A stretch of DNA of 17,315 nt from JBALVO01 sp036961445 (GTDB taxonomy: Bacteria > Pseudomonadota > Gammaproteobacteria > Pseudomonadales > Halieaceae), in assembly GCA_036961445.1 (NCBI GenBank), contig JBALVO010000075.1:1-17315 (forward strand). The letters run 5' to 3'. A program made the position numbers and the translations under genes. The notes below the pieces were generated by a model that worked only from the letters and a program-made list of their open reading frames with translations, searched no databases and was not told the origin of the DNA. How positions within the stretch are numbered: the first letter of the stretch is position 1; each line of letters starts with the position of its first letter. This document shows, in pieces, positions 14,297 through 17,315 of the stretch.

Positions 14297-15952
14297 TTAC
14301 ATCATGCCGCCCATACCACCCATACCGCCCATACCGCCCATATCAGGCATACCGCCACCAGCAGCGCCACCTTCTTCTACGGAGTCGGTGATCATTACTT
14401 CAGTAGTAATCATCAGGCCAGCAACAGAGCCGGCAGCCTGCAGTGCGGTGCGCGTGACCTTGGCGGGATCCAGGATACCCATCTCGATCATGTCACCGTA
14501 CTCGCCAGTAGCCGCGTTGTAGCCATAGTTGCCAGTGCCATCGTTTTTCACGTTGTTCAGCACCACTGAGGCCTCGTCACCGGCGTTCTCAACGATCTGG
14601 CGCAACGGGCTTTCCATGGCGCGCAGAGCAGCGTTAATGCCGTGAGTCTGGTCTTCGTTGTCACCTTTCATGCCGGAGATTTCCATCAGGGCACGAATCA
14701 GGGCAACGCCGCCGCCAGCCACTACGCCTTCTTCTACCGCAGCGCGAGTCGCGTGCAGAGCGTCTTCAACACGGGCCTTCTTCTCTTTCATTTCGATCTC
14801 GGTGGCAGCGCCAACCTTGATTACCGCAACACCGCCGGCCAACTTGGCCACACGCTCTTGCAGCTTCTCACGATCGTAATCAGAAGAAGTATTTTCTACC
14901 TGTACACGGATTTCGTTAACACGTGCGGTAATAGTATCGTGATCACCGGCGCCATCGATGATGGTGCTGTTGTCCTTGTCCATGGTGACGCGCTTGGCGC
15001 TGCCCAGGTGCTCCAGAGTCGCAGACTCCAGGTCCAGACCCACTTCTTCAGAAATCACAGTACCGCCGGTGAGGATGGCGATATCCTGCAGCATGGCTTT
15101 GCGACGATCGCCAAAACCAGGCGCTTTACAGGCAGTTACTTTCACGATACCACGCATGTTGTTCACTACCAGAGTCGCCAGCGCTTCGCCTTCCACGTCT
15201 TCGGCAACGATTACCAGCGGCTTGGAGGCCTTGGCTACCTGCTCCAGCAATGGCAACAACTCACGGATGTTGGAGATTTTCTTGTCGACCAACAGGATGT
15301 AGGGCGCATCGACGTCAGCGCTCATATTTTCCTGATTGTTGATGAAGTAAGGCGACAGGTAACCGCGATCAAACTGCATACCTTCAACCACGTCCAGCTC
15401 ATTTTCCAGACCGGAGCCTTCTTCAACAGTGATAACGCCTTCTTTACCGACCTTATCCATGGCTTCGGCAATGATTTCACCGACAGCAACGTCGCTGTTG
15501 GATGAAATGGAGCCAACCTGGGCAATGGCCTTGCTGTCTTCACAGGGGATAGCGGCAGCGGACACTTTTTCAACGGCAGCGGCAATAGCCTTGTCGATAC
15601 CGCGCTTCAGATCCATAGGGTTCATGCCAGCGGCAACGGACTTGAGTCCTTCGTTGACGATGGACTGTGCCAGTACGGTGGCAGTCGTGGTGCCGTCACC
15701 AGCAACGTCGGACGCCTGGGAAGCCACTTCCTTGATCATCTGGGCGCCCATGTTCTCGATCTTGTCTTTAAGCTCAATTTCTTTCGCTACCGACACACCG
15801 TCCTTGGTTACGGTGGGAGCACCGAAGGACTTGTCCAGTATTACGTTACGGCCCTTGGGGCCCAGTGTTGCCTTGACGGCATCAGCCAATATATTCACGC
15901 CATTGAGCATACGCTGGCGTGCGCTGTCACCAAAGATTACGTCTTTAGCCAT
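14297..15952 (-). CDS. groEL: Chaperonin GroEL (Hsp60)
   Basis: GroEL forms the double seven-subunit ring that, with GroES, folds proteins in an ATP-driven cage in the cytoplasm. The 551 residues show the standard N-terminus MAKDVIFGDSARQRML, the ATP-binding segment LGPKGRNVILDKSFGAPT, the catalytic-site GDGTTTATVLAQ (D87), the equatorial VEEGVVAGGG, and a C-terminal Gly-Gly-Met tail. The apical domain is complete, so it looks fully functional. ATG 15952 has AAGGA upstream. It lies 69 bases after groES in a bicistronic unit controlled from the groES leader, and it ends at a strong terminator. Only one groEL is visible in this window. Confidence 0.99.
   Translation of the reverse strand: MAKDVIFGDSARQRMLNGVNILADAVKATLGPKGRNVILDKSFGAPTVTKDGVSVAKEIELKDKIENMGAQMIKEVASQASDVAGDGTTTATVLAQSIVNEGLKSVAAGMNPMDLKRGIDKAIAAAVEKVSAAAIPCEDSKAIAQVGSISSNSDVAVGEIIAEAMDKVGKEGVITVEEGSGLENELDVVEGMQFDRGYLSPYFINNQENMSADVDAPYILLVDKKISNIRELLPLLEQVAKASKPLVIVAEDVEGEALATLVVNNMRGIVKVTACKAPGFGDRRKAMLQDIAILTGGTVISEEVGLDLESATLEHLGSAKRVTMDKDNSTIIDGAGDHDTITARVNEIRVQVENTSSDYDREKLQERVAKLAGGVAVIKVGAATEIEMKEKKARVEDALHATRAAVEEGVVAGGGVALIRALMEISGMKGDNEDQTHGINAALRAMESPLRQIVENAGDEASVVLNNVKNDGTGNYGYNAATGEYGDMIEMGILDPAKVTRTALQAAGSVAGLMITTEVMITDSVEEGGAAGGGMPDMGGMGGMGGMGGMM
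14303..14341 (-). repeat. 9-base tandem repeat encoding the GroEL Gly-Gly-Met tail
   Basis: Four nearly identical 9-base units plus a final Met codon encode the (GGM)n C-terminus of GroEL. Such tails are normal in GroEL and vary in repeat number by replication slippage. Confidence 0.9.
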
Positions 15953-16021
15953 GGTAAAATTTCCTTACGTTTAAATCTGTATTTAGGTGTGAAAAACGAT
16001 TCTTGCGGGATGTTGGTCGAC

Positions 16022-16312
16022 TTAATCGACTACCGCAAAAATTTCGCTCTCACCCATGATGATCAGTTCTTCACCATCGATCTCGATGGTGTTGCTGCCG
16101 GCGTATTGGCCGAACACAACGGTATCGCCCACTTTTACAGCCAGGGCGCGCAGTTCACCGCTATCGAGTACCTTACCTTCGCCTACCGCGACGATCTCGC
16201 CCTGATTGGGCTTCTCTTTGGCGGAACCTGGCAGCAAGATGCCACCTGCAGTGGTTTCTTCTTCTTCCTTGCGGCGAACGACCACGCGGTCGTACAACGG
16301 ACGGATATTCAT
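16022..16312 (-). CDS. groES: Co-chaperonin GroES (Hsp10)
   Basis: GroES is the seven-subunit lid of the GroEL folding chamber. The 96-residue protein begins MNIRPLYDRVVVRR, has the mobile loop with TTAGGILLPGSAKEKP (about residues 19-34) that contacts GroEL, and ends with GEELIIMGESEIFAVVD. This is the normal length and layout. ATG 16312 is preceded by GGAGAG at 6-base spacing. An in-frame TTG five codons upstream (16327) overlies that ribosome-binding site and is not the start. Its leader carries a CIRCE operator and two candidate promoters, and groEL follows after 69 bases. Confidence 0.99.
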   Translation of the reverse strand: MNIRPLYDRVVVRRKEEEETTAGGILLPGSAKEKPNQGEIVAVGEGKVLDSGELRALAVKVGDTVVFGQYAGSNTIEIDGEELIIMGESEIFAVVD

Positions 16313-16318
16313 GTATAG

Positions 16319-16324
16319 CTCTCC
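16319..16324 (-). promoter_or_regulatory. Ribosome-binding site that fixes the groES start
   Basis: GGAGAG on the minus strand lies 6 bases before ATG 16312 and rules out the longer TTG-initiated frame. Confidence 0.85.
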
Positions 16325-16368
16325 CAAGTAACGATGTTATGAAATCCCCAGACGGGGCGCTGCACTGT

Positions 16369-16396
16369 TAATTGGGGCTGTGAAATGAAATTCAAG
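16369..16396 (-). promoter_or_regulatory. Sigma32 (RpoH)-type promoter of groES-groEL
   Basis: Read on the minus strand, CTTGAA (16391-16396) is followed after 13 bases by CCCCAATTA (16369-16377). This closely fits the heat-shock consensus CTTGAA-N13-CCCCATNTA, with one mismatch in the -10 element. Initiation would fall near 16364, downstream of the CIRCE element, so this transcript would not contain CIRCE. Confidence 0.72.
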
Positions 16397-16400
16397 ACCC

Positions 16401-16431
16401 AATTAGCACTCTTTTCAAAAGAGTGCTAATT
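16401..16431. promoter_or_regulatory. CIRCE element (HrcA operator) upstream of groES
   Basis: TTAGCACTC (16403-16411), nine bases, then GAGTGCTAA (16421-16429) match the CIRCE consensus exactly. The symmetry extends through the spacer and two bases outward, giving 15-base perfect arms around one central C. Family knowledge: CIRCE binds the repressor HrcA, whose own folding depends on GroEL. The element overlaps the -10 and expected start of the sigma70-type promoter. hrcA is not in this window. Confidence 0.96.
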
Positions 16432-16456
16432 CTAGTGCCGAATGCGGCAGAGTCAA
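16429..16456 (-). promoter_or_regulatory. Sigma70-type promoter of groES-groEL, overlapped by CIRCE
   Basis: TTGACT (16451-16456) and TAGAAT (16429-16434) are separated by 16 bases on the minus strand. The -10 runs into the CIRCE palindrome and the start point falls inside it, the usual arrangement for HrcA repression. Confidence 0.75.
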
Positions 16457-16518
16457 GGGCTGATGCGCCGGGCATAGAAGCCCTGGGTAAATGGGGGAAA
16501 TCTTTTAATTACAACAGG

Positions 16519-16944
16519 TTATGGCTTGTCTTCGTCATCTACCCGGCGGTAAGTACCCTCAATAGTGTCATGACTACTGACATCTCTGTCGGGAACATAG
16601 GGCTCAGGTTGTGGACCGAGGAACCAGCGCGACAGACGTCGCCGCAGCGGGCCAATCACCACAATCAGCGCAGCAAAGTCAGTAATCATACCGGGGATCA
16701 TCAACAACAGGCCTGCCAGCCCCATGGCCATGTCATCCAGCAGCAGTTCGCGGCCAATAATCCGCCCTTCCTGGGCCTGCCGCAGGCGCTCGAACATACC
16801 CTGCCCCTGGCGCTGCAACACCATTAGGCCAAGGACAAATGTGCCAAAGACGTAGGCCAGGGCGGTGAGCGCACTGGTCTCAACGCCCAATTCAATGAGG
16901 GTGAACAACTCCAGCCAGGGCAGGAGCATGATGAAAAAGCGCAT
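16519..16944 (-). CDS. fxsA: FxsA family membrane protein
   Basis: A 141-residue protein of the FxsA family, named for an E. coli protein whose overproduction relieves F-plasmid exclusion of phage T7; its normal role is not established. Seen: an N-terminal helix (MRFFIMLLPWLELFTLIELG), a second helix (about residues 25-44), the conserved region LLDDMAMGLAGLLLMIPGMITDF-like loop and helix (about 68-95), and a polar C-terminal tail with YVPDRDVS. It is an inner-membrane protein. ATG 16944 has GGAG upstream. It lies immediately upstream of groES, a neighbourhood shared with E. coli and many relatives, and has its own heat-shock-like promoter. No terminator is evident before groES. Confidence 0.93.
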   Translation of the reverse strand: MRFFIMLLPWLELFTLIELGVETSALTALAYVFGTFVLGLMVLQRQGQGMFERLRQAQEGRIIGRELLLDDMAMGLAGLLLMIPGMITDFAALIVVIGPLRRRLSRWFLGPQPEPYVPDRDVSSHDTIEGTYRRVDDEDKP

Positions 16945-16967
16945 AGTGGGGATCTCCGTCTAGGCAA

Positions 16968-16995
16968 GTATGGGGGCAGCAGGCGAATTTGCAAG
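16968..16995 (-). promoter_or_regulatory. Sigma32-like promoter of fxsA
   Basis: On the minus strand CTTGCAA (16989-16995) and CCCCATAC (16968-16975) are 13 bases apart, resembling the heat-shock consensus. The same stretch can be read as a sigma70 promoter (TTGCAA, 16 bases, CATACT). The -10 lies 23 bases before the fxsA ATG. Confidence 0.5.
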
Positions 16996-17115
16996 GTCTC
17001 GAAGGCCGTGCAACGGCGATACCTGACAACCGACTTTGATATTCTATTCGCCAACGGATGCCGGTGTTAGACTGCCCCCCGAGTCCCCATTCCGGCTGCC
17101 TTCTGCATTTAGCGC

Positions 17116-17315
17116 ATGACGTCACACGAACCCGACATTGATCATCGCATTTGGCAGGTGGTTGCCCTGATCCCCCGCGGCAAGGTGGCCACCTATGGCG
17201 ATGTGGCCAGGCACGCGGGAATGCCGGGGGCCGCGCGGCGTGTTGGCCTGGCCCTGCGCAAGCTACCTGCAGAAACGCAAATTCCCTGGCATCGGGTCAT
17301 CAATGCCCAGGGACG
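17116..17315 (+). CDS. Alkyltransferase-like protein (ATL), partial
   Basis: The only plus-strand gene; the first 66 full codons are present and the 3' end lies outside the window. The segment RIWQVVALIPRGKVATYGDVAR is the helix-turn-helix start of the O6-alkylguanine-DNA alkyltransferase DNA-binding domain, and GAARRVGLALRKLP contains the arginine-finger region. At the reactive-site motif it reads IPWHRVIN, with Trp where alkyltransferases have Cys (PCHRV). Family knowledge: such ATL proteins (E. coli YbaZ type) bind O6-alkylguanine lesions without repairing them and hand them to nucleotide excision repair. ATG 17116 is the first possible start, since an in-frame TAG lies one codon before CGC-ATG. 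No clear ribosome-binding site is seen. Divergent from fxsA. Confidence 0.9.
   Translation, partial: MTSHEPDIDHRIWQVVALIPRGKVATYGDVARHAGMPGAARRVGLALRKLPAETQIPWHRVINAQG

Noticed and set aside
14642..15505. Plus-strand open frame of 287 codons inside groEL
   Set aside because: Fully antisense to groEL with no domain or ribosome-binding site; a shadow.
16346..16357. Small hairpin CCCC-AGAC-GGGG in the groES leader
   Set aside because: Four pairs only and no conserved thermosensor pattern; too weak to call a regulatory RNA, though it might affect mRNA stability.

Overview
The window looks like ordinary chromosomal DNA from a non-enteric gammaproteobacterium, possibly a marine lineage near Pseudomonadales/Cellvibrionales; placement below class is a guess. 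The main evidence is the block murJ-ribF-ileS-lspA-fkpB-ispH followed by a type IV pilus minor pseudopilin gene. This matches the order I recall for Pseudomonas aeruginosa. An fxsA-groES-groEL cluster at the other end is also typical of Gammaproteobacteria. I see no insertion sequence, phage gene, CRISPR array, tRNA or rRNA. Every gene except the last is on the minus strand, and no gene-free stretch exceeds about 210 bases.

Read in the direction of transcription (right to left), the layout is as follows. (1) 17116-17315, plus strand: the start of an alkyltransferase-like DNA-binding protein with Trp in place of the reactive Cys, divergent from fxsA. (2) 14297-16944: fxsA, then groES-groEL. 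The groES leader carries a perfect CIRCE (HrcA operator) over a sigma70-type promoter, with a good sigma32-type promoter just downstream; fxsA also has a sigma32-like promoter. A rho-independent terminator follows groEL. (3) 13517-14137: a six-helix membrane protein resembling the membrane domain of PuuD urate hydroxylase but without its cytochrome c domain, closed by a strong terminator. (4) 9640-13410: a probable operon of an unrecognised membrane-anchored coiled-coil protein, class I fumarase and exonuclease I (sbcB, forced TTG start). (5) 6238-9525: pyrB, an ADP-ribose pyrophosphatase of the NudF type, and the lipid II flippase murJ, tightly packed behind a TATAAT promoter. (6) 428-6091: ribF, ileS, lspA, fkpB and ispH, with overlapping or abutting junctions that suggest translational coupling. 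(7) 1-312: a GspH/FimT-type pseudopilin cut by the left edge, perhaps the first gene of a minor-pilin cluster.

Most genes are housekeeping: pyrimidine, flavin and isoprenoid synthesis, tRNA charging, lipoprotein processing, peptidoglycan precursor export, the TCA cycle, DNA repair and protein folding. I did not find a convincing new multi-gene system. The points most worth checking are the layered CIRCE plus sigma32 control of groESL, the sigma32-like fxsA promoter, the orphan PuuD-like membrane protein, the coiled-coil protein leading the fumarase/exonuclease operon, the pyrB-nudF-murJ arrangement, and a perfect palindrome in the presumed ribF promoter.
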